A stretch of 64,000 nt of DNA from assembly GCF_001557535.2 (NCBI RefSeq), contig NZ_CP014306.1, forward strand, positions 868,001 to 932,000. Reading direction: 5' to 3'. Made by a program: the position numbers and the translations under genes. The stretch comes from Burkholderia sp. PAMC 26561 (lineage in GTDB: Bacteria; Pseudomonadota; Gammaproteobacteria; Burkholderiales; Burkholderiaceae). The notes under the pieces are model-generated. The model saw only the letters and a program-made list of their open reading frames with translations. It ran no database searches and was not told the DNA's origin. This document shows, in pieces, positions 8,510 through 19,260 of the stretch (positions are counted from its first letter, which is position 1; every line of letters begins with the position of its first letter).

Positions 8510-9280
8510 TTAATCCACCTCGAAGATCTCGCGTCCGTTCGTCGGCTGCACCGGGCGTTGATTTCCATTATAGAAATGATGCATGGCATCGAGTTGCTGC
8601 TTTGTGATCGTCATCGGTTCCTTGAACTCGATCCACGTCACACCTTCCGTGCAAGGCGGCGTTGTGAGTGATCCACTGTAGGTGTAATAGCCCTTGTTTT
8701 TAGGCAGCAAGTCCAGCGGATTTACCGTGACGGCAGTCACTTTCATCTCAGCACCCGCCTCGTTTGGGACGCGATCGAGCATCGCCTGGATGACAGGGTT
8801 CGCGCGCTCGCCGAGCTTGAATTGCACGGCTAATACGAGCAGCTTGCCATCGGCGGAACTGTGCACAAGGTGAGCGTCCATCACGCTTTCCTTGCCAGCG
8901 AAACGCTCTTCGCCTGGCGAGTGGAAGTGGAATTGAACGAGTTGATAGGCGTGATCGCCGAGGGTGATGCTGTCAGTGCCGGGCGTTGCGTTGAACTGAA
9001 CCGCGTGACCGGTATTGACGATATCGATGGGAAGCGGCGCATAGTTGATCTTGAGGCGCGGCATGTCGGCGGGCGCCTTTTTCGCGCCTTCGATGTTGAT
9101 CGGCGATTCAGCGCGGCCGCTTTCGCATGCGTGGAAGGCTTCGCTCAAAGCGCCCCAGTGCGCGGGGCCGTGGTTGCCGGTATAGGTCCAGCCGTGGTTT
9201 GTTTCTGCCGCGGATGTCGTTAGTGAAACGAAGGCGGCAATTAGGATTGCGCCGCTGGACTTCCACTTGATCTTGGTCAT
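8510..9280 (-). CDS. Alpha-class carbonic anhydrase, periplasmic
   Basis: Zinc enzyme interconverting CO2 and bicarbonate. The 256-residue product begins with a signal peptide (positive MTKIKWK, hydrophobic core, cleavage near TTSAAE), then HGWTYTGNHGPAHWG. Zn ligands are His118 and His120 in QFHFHSPGEE and His137 in MDAHLVHSS. LTTPPCTEGVTW and Cys51 supply the typical disulfide pair. The frame extends upstream to 9313, but ATG 9280 has GGGGGTA just before it and fits the signal peptide. It is convergent with the MFS gene and downstream of the gltBD terminator. Confidence 0.95.
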   Translation of the reverse strand: MTKIKWKSSGAILIAAFVSLTTSAAETNHGWTYTGNHGPAHWGALSEAFHACESGRAESPINIEGAKKAPADMPRLKINYAPLPIDIVNTGHAVQFNATPGTDSITLGDHAYQLVQFHFHSPGEERFAGKESVMDAHLVHSSADGKLLVLAVQFKLGERANPVIQAMLDRVPNEAGAEMKVTAVTVNPLDLLPKNKGYYTYSGSLTTPPCTEGVTWIEFKEPMTITKQQLDAMHHFYNGNQRPVQPTNGREIFEVD

Positions 9281-9390
9281 GCCGTACCCCCGGAAATGTG
9301 AGGGCGTTAGCATGCGCCTGGGTTAGAGCGGGGGATATCGGAGAAGTCGTAATAGCGGGTTGTGGAAATGGAAACGGTGCCGACCGCCAA

Positions 9391-9421
9391 TAAAAACCGG
9401 GCTCACCCTCGAGCCCGGTTT
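9391..9421 (-). terminator. Rho-independent terminator of gltBD
   Basis: Eleven-bp perfect stem AAACCGGGCTC/GAGCCCGGTTT with a 6-nt loop; on the minus strand it is followed by TTATT. It lies 29 nt after the gltD stop. Confidence 0.8.
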
Positions 9422-9449
9422 CAACAAACCGCAACGATAAACCAAACCT

Positions 9450-10916
9450 TTATCGCGGCAATTCGCTAGACCCCATCAAAAATGCATCGACCGAACGTGC
9501 GCACTGCCGGCCTTCGCGGATCGCCCACACGACCAGCGACTGGCCACGGCGCATGTCGCCGGCGGTAAAGACCTTCGGCACCGACGTGAAGTACGCCTTC
9601 TCGCCTTCGGTCGAAGCCTTCACGTTTCCACGCGCGTCCTTATCAACACCGAACGCGTCGAGAACCGGCGACGTAGGCTGCGTAAAGCCCATTGCGAGCA
9701 GCACCAGGTCGGCCTTCATTTCGAACTCCGATCCCGCCACTTCCTGCATCTTCCCGTCCTTCCATTCCACGCGCACGGCAATCAGCTTCTCGACCTTGCC
9801 GTTCTTGCCTTCGAAGCGCTTTGTCGCCACGGACCAATCGCGCTCGCAACCCTCATCATGCGACGACGACGTACGCAACTTGATCGGCCAGTACGGCCAG
9901 ACGAGCGGCTTGTTCTCGACTTCAGGCGGCTGCGAAAGCAACTCGAACTGCGTCACGCTCTTCGCGCCATGCCGGTTCGATGTCCCTACGCAATCCGAAC
10001 CCGTATCGCCGCCGCCGATCACCACGACATGCTTGCCCTTGGCAATCAATTGATCGGCAACCGTATCGCCGGCGTTGACCTTGTTCTGCAGCGGCAGGAA
10101 TTCCATCGCGTAATGGATGCCCTGCATTTCGCGACCCGGCACCGGCAAGTCGCGCGGCGTTTCGGAACCGCCGGCAATGACGACGGCATCGAATTGTTCG
10201 CGCAGTTCGTCGGGCGTGATGGTTTCACGCGCCGTGTTCGCAATATGCCCCGGCAACGGATCCTTGCCGATAAACACATTCGTCCGGAACGCCACGCCTT
10301 CGGCTTCCATCTGGCGCATGCGGCGATCGATGAGCCATTTCTCCAGCTTGAAATCAGGAATGCCATAACGCAGCAATCCGCCAATGCGATCGTTCTTCTC
10401 GAACACCGTCACCTCGTGACCGGCGCGCGCAAGTTGCTGCGCAGCGGCCAATCCCGCAGGACCCGATCCAACCACGGCCACCTTCTTGCCGGTCTTGTGC
10501 TTCGACGGCAAAGGTGCAACCCAGCCTTCGGTCCAGGCTTTATCGATGATCGCGTGTTCGATCGACTTGATGCCGACGGCATCGTCATTGATACCGAGCG
10601 TGCACGCCGACTCGCACGGCGCCGGGCAAATGCGGCCCGTGAACTCGGGAAAGTTGTTCGTGGAATGCAGCACTTCAATGGCCGACTTCCAGTCCTGACG
10701 GAATACCAGATCGTTGAAATCCGGAATGATGTTGTTCACCGGACAGCCGTTGTTGCAGAACGGAATGCCGCAATCCATGCAGCGCGCGCTCTGGATCTTC
10801 GCGTTCTCGTCCGACAGTGCGTGAACAAATTCCTTGTAATGCTTGACGCGGGCGAGCGGCGCTTCATACGTCTCATGCTGGCGCTCGAACTCGAGAAAAC
10901 CGGTTGCCTTGCCCAT
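9450..10916 (-). CDS. gltD: Glutamate synthase (NADPH) small subunit
   Basis: Supplies electrons from NADPH to the large subunit for glutamate synthesis (GOGAT). The N-terminal part has two cysteine clusters for [4Fe-4S] centres ([17 protein letters not shown] near residues 42-58 and [10 protein letters not shown] near 100). The FAD motif [20 protein letters not shown] lies near 148 and the NADPH motif [20 protein letters not shown] near 297; [19 protein letters not shown] near the end is the last FAD-contacting block. At 488 residues it has normal length. It follows gltB by 81 nt. Confidence 0.97.
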   Translation of the reverse strand: MGKATGFLEFERQHETYEAPLARVKHYKEFVHALSDENAKIQSARCMDCGIPFCNNGCPVNNIIPDFNDLVFRQDWKSAIEVLHSTNNFPEFTGRICPAPCESACTLGINDDAVGIKSIEHAIIDKAWTEGWVAPLPSKHKTGKKVAVVGSGPAGLAAAQQLARAGHEVTVFEKNDRIGGLLRYGIPDFKLEKWLIDRRMRQMEAEGVAFRTNVFIGKDPLPGHIANTARETITPDELREQFDAVVIAGGSETPRDLPVPGREMQGIHYAMEFLPLQNKVNAGDTVADQLIAKGKHVVVIGGGDTGSDCVGTSNRHGAKSVTQFELLSQPPEVENKPLVWPYWPIKLRTSSSHDEGCERDWSVATKRFEGKNGKVEKLIAVRVEWKDGKMQEVAGSEFEMKADLVLLAMGFTQPTSPVLDAFGVDKDARGNVKASTEGEKAYFTSVPKVFTAGDMRRGQSLVVWAIREGRQCARSVDAFLMGSSELPR

Positions 10917-10950
10917 ATGGTTCTCTTTCTCTGTATTGGGGGTTGATCCA

Positions 10951-10976
10951 CCCCTCGGCGTCTTGCGCCGAAGGGC
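10951..10976 (-). other. Hairpin between gltB and gltD
   Basis: CCCTTCGGCG and CGCCGAGGG (one bulge, 5-nt loop) form a stable stem in the 81-bp gltB-gltD gap, not followed by a U-run. It could tune the relative expression of the two subunits, but nothing in the sequence proves it. Confidence 0.4.
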
Positions 10977-10997
10977 CGTACTAAGGATTAAGAAAGC

Positions 10998-13900
10998 TCA
11001 GGCGGCGATCGCGTCTTTCGCTTTCTTCGCGCCCAGCTCGCCGAGCGCCCGCTTGTATTCCGTCGGGAAGACCTTCACGAACTGACGGCGCGACGCATCC
11101 CAGTTCTCCAGCAAAGCCTTCGCGCGCGGCGAACCGGTGGTCTGGAAGTGCCGCTCGATCAGCCCCTTGAGCAACGCTTCGTCGGTCTGGCCGGTGTGCC
11201 ACAAAGCGCGGTCGACCGTACGCTCCTGTTCGGCTTGCTGCAGGACCGGATCGAGCGCGACCATCGCCTTGTTGGCCTTGCCGCCGAACGTGCCGTCCGG
11301 ATCGAAGACAAACGCCACGCCGCCCGACATGCCCGCGGCGAAGTTGCGCCCCGTTTCTCCGAGCACGACAACCGTGCCGCCAGTCATGTATTCGCAACCG
11401 TGATCGCCCGTGCCTTCGACAACCGCCGTCGCGCCCGAGTTACGCACGGCGAAACGCTCGCCCGCGACGCCGCGGAAATACGCTTCACCTTCAATCGCGC
11501 CGTACAGGACCGTGTTGCCGCAGATGATGTTTTCTTCCGACTTGCCACGGAAATCGTTCGTCGGGCGAATGATGATGCGGCCGCCCGACAAACCCTTGCC
11601 GACGTAGTCGTTGCCATCGCCGACGAGATCCAGCGTGATGCCCTTCGCCAGGAACGCGCCGAAACTTTGCCCAGCCGTACCCTTCAACTGGATATGGATG
11701 GAGTCATCGGCGAGACCGTCATGGCCGTGCTTGCGCGCGACGAGCCCCGACAACATTGCACCGACCGTGCGGTTCACGTTGCGTACCGGCTGGATGAACG
11801 AGACGTGCTCGCCCTTCTCGATCGCGGCCCGCGACTTCTCGATCAACACGTGATCCAGCGCCTTCTCAAGACCGTGGTCCTGCGTCTCGACGTGCTTCGT
11901 CGCGATGCTGCCGTCGTTCGGCACTTGATAGAACACCTTCGAGAAGTCCAGACCCTTCGCCTTCCAGTGCTCGACGCCCTTCTTCGTATCGAGCAATTCG
12001 GCGTGACCGATCAGGTCATCGAACTTGCGGATGCCCAGTTGCGCCATGATTTCCCGCACTTCTTCCGCGATGAAAAAGAAGAAGTTCACGACGTGTTCCG
12101 GCTGTCCCGTGAACTTGGCGCGCAGAACCGGATCTTGCGTTGCAACACCGACCGGGCACGTGTTCAGGTGACACTTGCGCATCATGATGCAACCCTGCAC
12201 GACGAGCGGCGCGGTCGCGAAACCGAATTCATCGGCGCCGAGCAGCGCACCGATCACCACGTCGCGGCCGGTTTTCATCTGACCGTCGGCCTGCACGCGG
12301 ATACGCCCGCGCAGACGATTGAGCACGAGCGTCTGCTGCGTTTCAGCCAGACCCAGTTCCCACGGCGTGCCCGCATGCTTGAGCGATGACAACGGCGAAG
12401 CGCCCGTGCCGCCATCGTGGCCTGCGATCACGACGTGATCCGCCTTTGCCTTTGCAACGCCGGCGGCGACGGTTCCAACGCCCACTTCCGACACGAGCTT
12501 CACCGACACGCTCGACGACGAGTTTACGTTCTTCAGATCGTGAATGAGCTGCGCCAGGTCTTCGATGGAATAAATATCGTGGTGCGGCGGCGGCGAGATC
12601 AGGCCCACGCCCGGCACCGAATAGCGCAACTTGCCGATGTAATCGCTGACCTTGTGGCCCGGCAGTTGTCCGCCTTCGCCCGGCTTCGCGCCCTGCGCCA
12701 TCTTGATCTGAATCTGATCAGCCGACGACAGATACTCGGCCGTCACGCCGAAACGTCCCGACGCCACCTGCTTGATCTTGGAGCGCAGCGAATCGCCATC
12801 CTTCAGCGGGATGTCGGTGACGACTTCGTCGCCGATGACCGAGCGCATGGTGTCGCCGTTCTTGATCGGAATGCCGCGCAGTTCGTTGCGATACCGGTTT
12901 GCATCTTCGCCGCCTTCACCCGTGTTCGACTTCCCGCCGATACGGTTCATGGCCACGGCCAGCGTCGCGTGCGCCTCCGTGCTGATGGAACCCAGCGACA
13001 TCGCGCCCGTCGCAAAACGCTTGACGATTTCCTTCGCCGGTTCCACTTCATCGAGCGGAATCGCCTTGGTGGGATCGACCTTGAACTCGAACAGGCCACG
13101 GAACGTCATGTGACGCTTCGTCTGGTCGTTGATCAGGTGCGCATATTCCTTGTACGTCTGGTACGAATTGCTGCGCGTGGAGTGCTGCAACTTGGCGATG
13201 GCATCCGGCGTCCACATGTGCTCTTCACCGCGCACGCGATACGCATATTCACCGCCGGCATCGAGCATGGTCGCGAGGACCGGGTTCTCGCCAAACGCCT
13301 CACGATGCAAACGGATCGCTTCCTCGGCCACTTCGAAGATGCTGATACCGCCAACCTTCGATGCCGTGCCCTTGAAGTACTTCTCGACCAGATCGCTCGA
13401 CAAACCGACGGCTTCAAAAATCTGCGCACCCGTGTACGACATGTACGTGGAGATGCCCATCTTCGACATGACCTTGTACAAGCCCTTGCCCACGGCCTTC
13501 GTGTAGTTGTAGATGGCTTTGTCGGCGGAAAGATCGCCTTTCAGGCCTTCGGCCATTTGCGCGAGCGTTTCAAGCGCCAGGTACGGATGCACGGCTTCCG
13601 CGCCGTATGCAGCCAGCAACGCAAAGTGATGCGTCTCGCGCGCCGATCCCGTTTCCACGACCAGGCCCGTGCTCGTGCGCAGACCATGCTGCACGAGATG
13701 CGTATGAATGGCGGACGTGGCGAGCAGCGCCGGAATGGCGAGATTGTCGCGATCCATCTTGCGATCCGACACGATCAACATGTTGTAGCCGGACTTCACT
13801 GCGTCCACGGCTTCCGCGCACAGCGAAGCAAGGCGTGCTTCAACGCCTTCGTTGCCCCACACGACCGGATAGCAGATGCTCAGTTCGTACGAGCTGAACT

Positions 13901-15701
13901 TGCCGCCGGTGTATTTGTCGATGGCGCGAATCTTCGCAATGTCCTTGAAGTCGAGCACGGGCTGCGAGACTTCGAGACGCATCGTGGGGTTGATGTTGGT
14001 GGTGTCGAGCAAGTTCGGCTTCGGGCCGACGAACGACACCAGCGACATCACCATGTTCTCGCGGATCGGGTCGATCGGCGGGTTTGTCACTTGCGCGAAC
14101 AACTGCTTGAAGTAGTGATACAGCGTCTTGTTCTTGTTGGACATGACCGCGAGCGGCGAGTCGTTGCCCATTGAACCGACGGCTTCTTCGCCCAGTTGCG
14201 CCATGGGGGCCATCAGGAACTTGACGTCTTCCTGCGTGTAGCCGAACGCCTGCTGACGATCCAGCAAAGCCGCGGCTTCGCGACGCTGGGTATCGACTTC
14301 TTCCGCCTTAGGTTCGATCTCGTCGAGCTTGATGCGCACAGCGTCGATCCAGCTCTTGTACGGCTTGCCGTTCGCGAGGTTGTCCTTGAGTTCCTTGTCG
14401 TCGATGATCCGGCCTTGCTCCATGTCGATCAGGAACATCTTGCCCGGCTGCAGACGCCACTTCTTCACAATCTTCGATTCCGGCACAGGCAGCACGCCCG
14501 CTTCCGATGCCAGGATGACGAGGTCGTCGTCCGTGATCACGTAGCGCGCCGGACGCAGGCCGTTACGGTCGAGCGTGGCGCCGATCTGGCGGCCATCGGT
14601 GAACGCGATTGCGGCGGGGCCGTCCCACGGCTCCATCATGGCCGCGTGATATTCGTAGAACGCGCGCCGGTTGTCGTCCATCAGCGTGTGCTGTTCCCAG
14701 GCTTCGGGAATCATCATCATCATGGCGTGGACAAGCGGGTAACCCGCCATCACGAGCAATTCGAGGCAGTTATCGAACGATGCCGTGTCCGACTGGCCCG
14801 GGTAGATCAGCGGCCAGAGTTTCGGCAGGTCGTCGCCCAGCACGTAGCTGGCGATCGCGCCAGTACGCGCGTTCAGCCAGTTGACGTTGCCCTTCACGGT
14901 GTTGATTTCACCGTTGTGCGCAATCATGCGGTACGGGTGCGCGAGTTCCCACGCAGGGAACGTGTTCGTGGAGAAACGCTGGTGCACGAGCGCAAGCGCC
15001 GACACCGTGCGGTCGTCCTGCAGGTCGCGGTAATACACGCCGACCTGGCCGGCCAGCAACAGGCCCTTGTAGACGATGGTGCGCGCTGACATCGACGGCA
15101 CGAAGTATTCCTTGCCGTGCTTCAGCTTGAGCGCCTGGATGCGGTGGCTGGCGGTCTTGCGGATCACGTACAGCTTCCGCTCGAGCGCGTCGGTCACGAC
15201 AATGTCCTTGCCGCGGCCGATGAAGATCTGCCGGATCAGCGGTTCGCTTGCTTTCACGGTCGGCGAAATTGGCATGGTGGCGTCGACGGGGACATCACGC
15301 CAGCCGAGCACGATCTGGCCTTCCGCCTTCACCGTGCGTTCGAGCTCCTGCTCGCACGCCAGACGCGATGCGTGTTCTTTCGGCAAAAAGATCATGCCTA
15401 CGCCGTACTCGCCTTCCGGCGGCAACGTCACGCCCTGCTTCGCCATTTCCTCACGATAAAACCCGTCGGGGATCTGGATCAGGATGCCCGCGCCGTCGCC
15501 CATCAGCTTGTCGGCGCCGACAGCGCCCCGATGGTCGAGGTTTTCAAGGATCTTCAGACCCTGCTGGATGATTTCGTGGCGCTTCTTGCCTTTGATATGC
15601 GCAACGAAGCCAACGCCACACGAGTCGTGTTCGTTCTCAGGGTCGTACATGCCCTGAGCGGCGGGAGCGGAACCGAGAGTCGGCGGCAATTGATCGTTCA
15701 T
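10998..15701 (-). CDS. gltB: Glutamate synthase large subunit
   Basis: Transfers the amide of glutamine to 2-oxoglutarate to give two glutamates. The class II amidotransferase domain is N-terminal; the expected catalytic Cys28 in DSCGVGF follows a short propeptide. The central and FMN domains include [12 protein letters not shown] and [14 protein letters not shown], and the [3Fe-4S] cysteines lie in [15 protein letters not shown] near residues 1168-1182. The C-terminal beta-helix carries [11 protein letters not shown] and MSGGVAFV. At 1567 residues it is full length. A candidate promoter at 15854-15883 gives a leader of about 145 nt. Confidence 0.98.
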   Translation of the reverse strand: MNDQLPPTLGSAPAAQGMYDPENEHDSCGVGFVAHIKGKKRHEIIQQGLKILENLDHRGAVGADKLMGDGAGILIQIPDGFYREEMAKQGVTLPPEGEYGVGMIFLPKEHASRLACEQELERTVKAEGQIVLGWRDVPVDATMPISPTVKASEPLIRQIFIGRGKDIVVTDALERKLYVIRKTASHRIQALKLKHGKEYFVPSMSARTIVYKGLLLAGQVGVYYRDLQDDRTVSALALVHQRFSTNTFPAWELAHPYRMIAHNGEINTVKGNVNWLNARTGAIASYVLGDDLPKLWPLIYPGQSDTASFDNCLELLVMAGYPLVHAMMMMIPEAWEQHTLMDDNRRAFYEYHAAMMEPWDGPAAIAFTDGRQIGATLDRNGLRPARYVITDDDLVILASEAGVLPVPESKIVKKWRLQPGKMFLIDMEQGRIIDDKELKDNLANGKPYKSWIDAVRIKLDEIEPKAEEVDTQRREAAALLDRQQAFGYTQEDVKFLMAPMAQLGEEAVGSMGNDSPLAVMSNKNKTLYHYFKQLFAQVTNPPIDPIRENMVMSLVSFVGPKPNLLDTTNINPTMRLEVSQPVLDFKDIAKIRAIDKYTGGKFSSYELSICYPVVWGNEGVEARLASLCAEAVDAVKSGYNMLIVSDRKMDRDNLAIPALLATSAIHTHLVQHGLRTSTGLVVETGSARETHHFALLAAYGAEAVHPYLALETLAQMAEGLKGDLSADKAIYNYTKAVGKGLYKVMSKMGISTYMSYTGAQIFEAVGLSSDLVEKYFKGTASKVGGISIFEVAEEAIRLHREAFGENPVLATMLDAGGEYAYRVRGEEHMWTPDAIAKLQHSTRSNSYQTYKEYAHLINDQTKRHMTFRGLFEFKVDPTKAIPLDEVEPAKEIVKRFATGAMSLGSISTEAHATLAVAMNRIGGKSNTGEGGEDANRYRNELRGIPIKNGDTMRSVIGDEVVTDIPLKDGDSLRSKIKQVASGRFGVTAEYLSSADQIQIKMAQGAKPGEGGQLPGHKVSDYIGKLRYSVPGVGLISPPPHHDIYSIEDLAQLIHDLKNVNSSSSVSVKLVSEVGVGTVAAGVAKAKADHVVIAGHDGGTGASPLSSLKHAGTPWELGLAETQQTLVLNRLRGRIRVQADGQMKTGRDVVIGALLGADEFGFATAPLVVQGCIMMRKCHLNTCPVGVATQDPVLRAKFTGQPEHVVNFFFFIAEEVREIMAQLGIRKFDDLIGHAELLDTKKGVEHWKAKGLDFSKVFYQVPNDGSIATKHVETQDHGLEKALDHVLIEKSRAAIEKGEHVSFIQPVRNVNRTVGAMLSGLVARKHGHDGLADDSIHIQLKGTAGQSFGAFLAKGITLDLVGDGNDYVGKGLSGGRIIIRPTNDFRGKSEENIICGNTVLYGAIEGEAYFRGVAGERFAVRNSGATAVVEGTGDHGCEYMTGGTVVVLGETGRNFAAGMSGGVAFVFDPDGTFGGKANKAMVALDPVLQQAEQERTVDRALWHTGQTDEALLKGLIERHFQTTGSPRAKALLENWDASRRQFVKVFPTEYKRALGELGAKKAKDAIAA

Positions 15702-15853
15702 GGGTCACCGTGTTCTGTGGGGGGCCGAGAGCGGCCGTTGAACATGCTTTATGCGTTGCTCGTGCCACGGTCAGGGCAAGACCTGGAACCTGACGATCGA
15801 CACGAAGCCGGTCGTACAACGGACGCAATGCGTCCCGAACCGCCGGAAAACGA

Positions 15854-15883
15854 AATATACGCGATCAATCAAACAGTTGGCAA
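15854..15883 (-). promoter_or_regulatory. Candidate gltB promoter
   Basis: TTGCCA (15878-15883) and TATATT (15854-15859) are separated by 18 nt on the minus strand, upstream of gltB. Two TTGGTG direct repeats lie 35-70 bp further upstream (15917-15950), an appropriate distance for an activator. The rest of the 333-bp gap between gltB and the next gene shows only the terminator at 15964-16002. Confidence 0.5.
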
Positions 15884-15963
15884 TGAAAACGCTATGATCT
15901 GGCACCTATTATCGAGTTGGTGCATGAAAACTTGATTTAATTGGTGTCATATCAAATTCGATG

Positions 15964-16002
15964 AAAATAAAACGGCATGCCGATTTTTGTCGTCATGCCG
16001 TT
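15964..16002 (-). terminator. Terminator of the RAYT-like gene
   Basis: Nine-bp stem AACGGCATG/CATGCCGTT (15971-15979 with 15994-16002), loop ACGACAAAAATCGG, followed on the minus strand by TTATTTT. It is located 33 nt after the stop of the transposase-like gene. Confidence 0.65.
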
Positions 16003-16034
16003 GGTTCATTCTTCAGTTCTTGCTCAAAAGTCCG

Positions 16035-16742
16035 TTATTGCGTCTGTGGTGTTTCGCGAATCTTGCGGGGCCGGCCACGGGGCAGCGGCGAGACGCGCCG
16101 GTTGGCTGCGCGCGCCGCCCATTCGCGGTAAGAATCGCTGCCGAGCACCCAGCCCTTGAGTGTCGCTTGAAGGAGACGGTTGGCTTCGCGTTCATCGAGC
16201 GGTTGCTCGCACAGCTCGAGATAAGCGCGCTGGCGCTCGAACGGAGTGTTGCCGAGCTTCCAGAAAAGCGCATGGTCGGTGATCAGGCTGTCGAGCGTCA
16301 GGCCGATGTGATGCCGGTAGCTCGACCACTTGTAGTCTTGCGGCGTGCCCGCGAGACCCGCCTGCACCGGCGCCATCTCGACCACGCGGCTTGCGAGCAG
16401 GAAGTAGGTTTCACCTTCGATCACCGTTGCGCGGTAGCGGCCCTCCCATAGCGTGCCGCGACGGGCGTACCGTCGGTTGAAGTGCGCGACGTAGCGCCTG
16501 CCGACCGCCTGCATCGCTTTGGGCAGACTTGCTTCGTCGCGGGGCGTGACGAGCAGGTGCACCGCGCCGGGCATGAGCGCGTAGGCGTGGATGGCGAGAT
16601 TGTGGTCGCGGGAAGCCGTGCGCAGACATTCGATAAAAAGCTCGTAGTCCGGAGCATCGATGAAAGCGGGCTGCTGGTCGAGACCGCGCAAGATGACGTG
16701 CTGCGGCTGTTCGGGAACGTAGAGTCGTGCAAGCCGTGCCAT
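16035..16742 (-). CDS. RAYT-type (IS200-like, Y1) transposase, degenerate HUH motif
   Basis: Single-stranded-DNA transposase-like protein of the REP-associated tyrosine transposase group. Diagnostic blocks are PQHVILRG near residue 13, HAYALMPGAVHLLVTP (52-67) and VAHFNRRYARRGTLWEGRYRATV (85-107) with candidate catalytic tyrosines 84 and 92, then KWSSYRHH. In the family the second block is usually MPNHVHLL; here Asn-His is replaced by Gly-Ala, so only one of the two HUH histidines remains (His62). The 235-residue product starts at ATG 16742; the frame extends to 16976, but that upstream part is low-quality. No terminal repeats or REP elements are recognisable around it, which suggests a resident gene rather than an active IS. 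Confidence 0.85.
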   Translation of the reverse strand: MARLARLYVPEQPQHVILRGLDQQPAFIDAPDYELFIECLRTASRDHNLAIHAYALMPGAVHLLVTPRDEASLPKAMQAVGRRYVAHFNRRYARRGTLWEGRYRATVIEGETYFLLASRVVEMAPVQAGLAGTPQDYKWSSYRHHIGLTLDSLITDHALFWKLGNTPFERQRAYLELCEQPLDEREANRLLQATLKGWVLGSDSYREWAARAANRRVSPLPRGRPRKIRETPQTQ

Positions 16743-17019
16743 TCTGGATTTTCCGTTGGTCGGGCGTTGATCGGTTTCGGGGAGTTCCGGCGGCGCTCCG
16801 GGGGTCCGTCTAAACGATATTCTGGGCCACCTTGAATTTTTTCGTTGAGATGCCGGCGATTCGCATCGACGAGGGAACTCAGGTGTACGAGACAGTTTTA
16901 CGTATAGCGCTAACCCATTTGGAGCCGGCATTCCTCCTAGGGAAAACGCTTTGCGGTGAAACGTGGTTTGTTTCAATTGTTCTGTTCATAATTAGCGTGC
17001 TTTCTCGGAGGAGCACTCA

Positions 17020-17745
17020 ATGAAAATAAAACAGGTAGTGACGGGGGTTGCAGCATTTACCTGCATCACGGGCGCAGCACATGCCCAGTCGGCAAATACT
17101 TTTTACTTCACCACAGGCTGGTTCCACTTTGCACCGCTCTCGAGCAGCGGTCCGCTCAAGGAGACCAGCGTGGGTGGATCGCCGGTTGGTATCGAGGTGC
17201 CCAACACGGGCGCCAGCCTCTCGAATGGTGATACGGCAGGTTTCACTGCGGGCTACTTCGTCACCGACCATATCGCCGGCGAGTTCGTACTCGGCATTCC
17301 GCCCAAGTTCGATCTCAAGGGTGACAAGAGTTACTCCGGTTACGGCACGATCGGAACGGCCAAGCAATGGAGTCCGACGTTTCTTCTGAAGTATTACTTC
17401 ATGCAACCACAGGCCAAACTGCGCCCGTACGTGGGGATTGGCGTAACGCGGGTGTGGTTCACCGACGCCAAGATCACGAACACGGGATTTGAAAGCAACG
17501 TGCTGCATGGTCCGACCGACGTATCCACGGATCGTTCCTGGGCTCCCGTGTTTAATGCAGGTCTCACTTATTCGTTTTCGGAACACTGGTTCGCTGGCTT
17601 CTCACTCTCCTTCGTGCCCTTGCATGCCACTGCCAAGCTGACCACGCAAGCCCAGACGCCCGTTGGACCGCTGACCGTCAAGACCGAGGCTAAGCTCAGG
17701 CTGAATCCGATCGTGACGTATTTGAACGTTGGATACCGGTTCTGA
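17020..17745 (+). CDS. OmpW-family outer membrane protein
   Basis: Small eight-stranded outer-membrane beta-barrel related to OmpW, proposed in other bacteria to pass small hydrophobic molecules. A signal peptide (MKIKQVVTGVAAF, cleavage after AHA-Q) precedes a beta-rich mature part with GYFVTDHIAGEFVLGIPPKFDL and LRPYVGIGVTRVWF, both OmpW signatures; the protein ends in a terminal aromatic (NVGYRF), as needed for barrel assembly. GGAGGAG 7 nt before ATG 17020 is a strong ribosome site. The 277-bp upstream gap holds no gene that I can support. Confidence 0.92.
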   Translation: MKIKQVVTGVAAFTCITGAAHAQSANTFYFTTGWFHFAPLSSSGPLKETSVGGSPVGIEVPNTGASLSNGDTAGFTAGYFVTDHIAGEFVLGIPPKFDLKGDKSYSGYGTIGTAKQWSPTFLLKYYFMQPQAKLRPYVGIGVTRVWFTDAKITNTGFESNVLHGPTDVSTDRSWAPVFNAGLTYSFSEHWFAGFSLSFVPLHATAKLTTQAQTPVGPLTVKTEAKLRLNPIVTYLNVGYRF

Positions 17746-17786
17746 CGCTCCGGGTTGAAGCCATAGCAAGCAATAGCAAGAAACAA

Positions 17787-17822
17787 GCGCCGTCGCGGGT
17801 GAAACGCGGCGGCGCTTTGTAT
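17787..17822 (+). terminator. Terminator after ompW-like gene
   Basis: Eleven-bp stem GCGCCGTCGCG/CGCGGCGGCGC (one wobble), 7-nt loop GGTGAAA, then TTTGTATT. The rest of the 304-bp gap up to the next gene (18050) shows nothing else that I can name. Confidence 0.65.
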
Positions 17823-18049
17823 TCATCGGCTTGTAAAAATGACCCGGATATTGTGCCAACAGGCAGGTGCCAGCGCACTTTCTACCCTTTCGTCCTCTAT
17901 TCAATTCATCAGACGCCTTGCGTGGCAAGGCTTCAGCGCGCATTGTTGAACCCGACAAGTGAACCGGCATCCAACTTGCTCACCTCTAGCGTTTCCGCCA
18001 ACTTAAGGTTGCGGCCCATCCACGACTCATCCATCGACGGAGCGATCCT

Positions 18050-18427
18050 ATGAACGCCTTTCCCAATACGCGAGACGCCATCGGAGATTCATGGAACTCC
18101 ACCAGCCGCCGTGCTCGCCGGATTTCACGGCACAGCAGCGACGCGGCGCAGGATATCGGCGGCGAACTTCGCACGCTGATTTCAGAGATTGAAGAAACGT
18201 TGTCAGAAGGGACATCGGCGGATGTCGCCGCATTGCGTACTCAGTTGAGCAAAAGCGTGGATTCGGCGCGCGCCCGCTTGAACGACACGCAAGACGCAGT
18301 ACGCGCCCGCGCTAATGCAGCGCTGACCGATGCGGACACCTATATTCACGAAAAACCCTGGCAGACCATTGCCCTGGTCGGTGGCCTCGCGCTCGTCGCA
18401 GGCGTGCTGCTGGCTCGCGCCCGATAA
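18050..18427 (+). CDS. DUF883 (ElaB/YqjD-like) family protein
   Basis: 125-residue protein of the ElaB/YqjD/DUF883 group: an amphipathic, probably coiled-coil helical region (about residues 30-98) followed by a C-terminal membrane anchor WQTIALVGGLALVAGVLLARAR. Members in E. coli are inner-membrane proteins associated with ribosomes in stationary phase; whether that holds here is unknown. It stands alone between two terminators. Confidence 0.87.
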   Translation: MNAFPNTRDAIGDSWNSTSRRARRISRHSSDAAQDIGGELRTLISEIEETLSEGTSADVAALRTQLSKSVDSARARLNDTQDAVRARANAALTDADTYIHEKPWQTIALVGGLALVAGVLLARAR

Positions 18428-18440
18428 GTTTCAGCGATGC

Positions 18441-18479
18441 GAAAAAACGCGCGCCGGGAAATTCCCGGCGCGCGTTTTT
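18441..18479. terminator. Bidirectional terminator
   Basis: Near-perfect palindrome: AAAAA + CGCGCGCCGGGAA, one central A, TTCCCGGCGCGCG + TTTTT. It serves the DUF883 gene (plus) and ugpQ (minus), which converge here. Confidence 0.9.
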
Positions 18480-18500
18480 ATTTGTCGTCTGCTGACGGAA

Positions 18501-19244
18501 TTATCCGAGGAAGTCCACGCCAATCACATCGATACGATCCGTACAGATCGCATCCACGCCCCACTGGGCGAGTTCGCGAGCGCGGGCCGGTTCATTGACC
18601 GTGTAGGCGAGAATCCGCAAGCCTGAGTCCTTGATCTCGCGGACCAGGGACTCATTGAGCGTCGTGTGGTCCGCATGCAACGACACGCATGACAGCGCGG
18701 CGGTCTGCGCGCGCCAATCGGCGGGAATCTCCTCGTAGAGCATTCCGCGCGGCAAATCGGGCGCGGCTTCGGCGGCGGCCTTGAGTGCATCGTACGAAAA
18801 CGATGACAACAGCGGCGCCGGCTCGGCATTGGCCCATAAGCGCGCCGCCTCTTGCGCGACCAGAACGCCGGTTTCCACGTCGCGCCCTTCGCACGGCTTG
18901 ATTTCGATGTTCGCGGCAAGGCCGTGCGAGAAACAACGCTCGGCGACCTGCGCGAGCGTCGGCATGCGTGCGCCGGCGAAACGCGGATCGAACCACGTGC
19001 CCGCATCGAGCAACTCGATTTCCTCATAGCGCATCGCTTTCGCGGGTCCGCGACCATTCGACGTCCGGTCCACCAGGTCGTCGTGCAGCAGGAACACGAC
19101 GTTGTCAGCCGATAACTTCGCATCGAATTCGATCATCTTCAGGCCGAGCCGTGCGCCGGTATCGATTCCGTCCAGCGTGTTTTCCGGCGCGACCTTGCCG
19201 CCGCCGCGATGCGCGACGATGCGCGGATAAGGCCAGGTTTTCAT
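18501..19244 (-). CDS. ugpQ: Glycerophosphodiester phosphodiesterase
   Basis: Cytoplasmic hydrolase splitting glycerophosphodiesters into glycerol-3-phosphate and an alcohol. The GDPD-family signature is visible: [18 protein letters not shown] (His-Arg and Glu near residues 11-20), [17 protein letters not shown] (catalytic His and Asp), then NIEIKPCEG. At 247 residues it is normal length. AAAGGA precedes ATG 19244. It is the last gene of the ugp operon, 16 nt after ugpC, supplying G3P from diesters imported by the UgpABCE transporter. Confidence 0.95.
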   Translation of the reverse strand: MKTWPYPRIVAHRGGGKVAPENTLDGIDTGARLGLKMIEFDAKLSADNVVFLLHDDLVDRTSNGRGPAKAMRYEEIELLDAGTWFDPRFAGARMPTLAQVAERCFSHGLAANIEIKPCEGRDVETGVLVAQEAARLWANAEPAPLLSSFSYDALKAAAEAAPDLPRGMLYEEIPADWRAQTAALSCVSLHADHTTLNESLVREIKDSGLRILAYTVNEPARARELAQWGVDAICTDRIDVIGVDFLG

Positions 19245-19260
19245 CGTAATTCGTCCTTTT

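Noticed and set aside
12417..14174. 585-codon open frame on the plus strand
   Set aside because: Antisense to gltB, which is unambiguous; the composition is arginine/histidine-rich shadow sequence.
15901..15924. NtrC palindrome upstream of gltB
   Set aside because: TGCACC and GGTGCC arms exist but with 12 nt between them instead of the expected 5, and no sigma-54 promoter follows.
16743..16976. 78-residue N-terminal extension of the transposase-like gene
   Set aside because: No match to RAYT N-termini; ATG 16742 gives the canonical start MARLARLYVPEQPQHVI.
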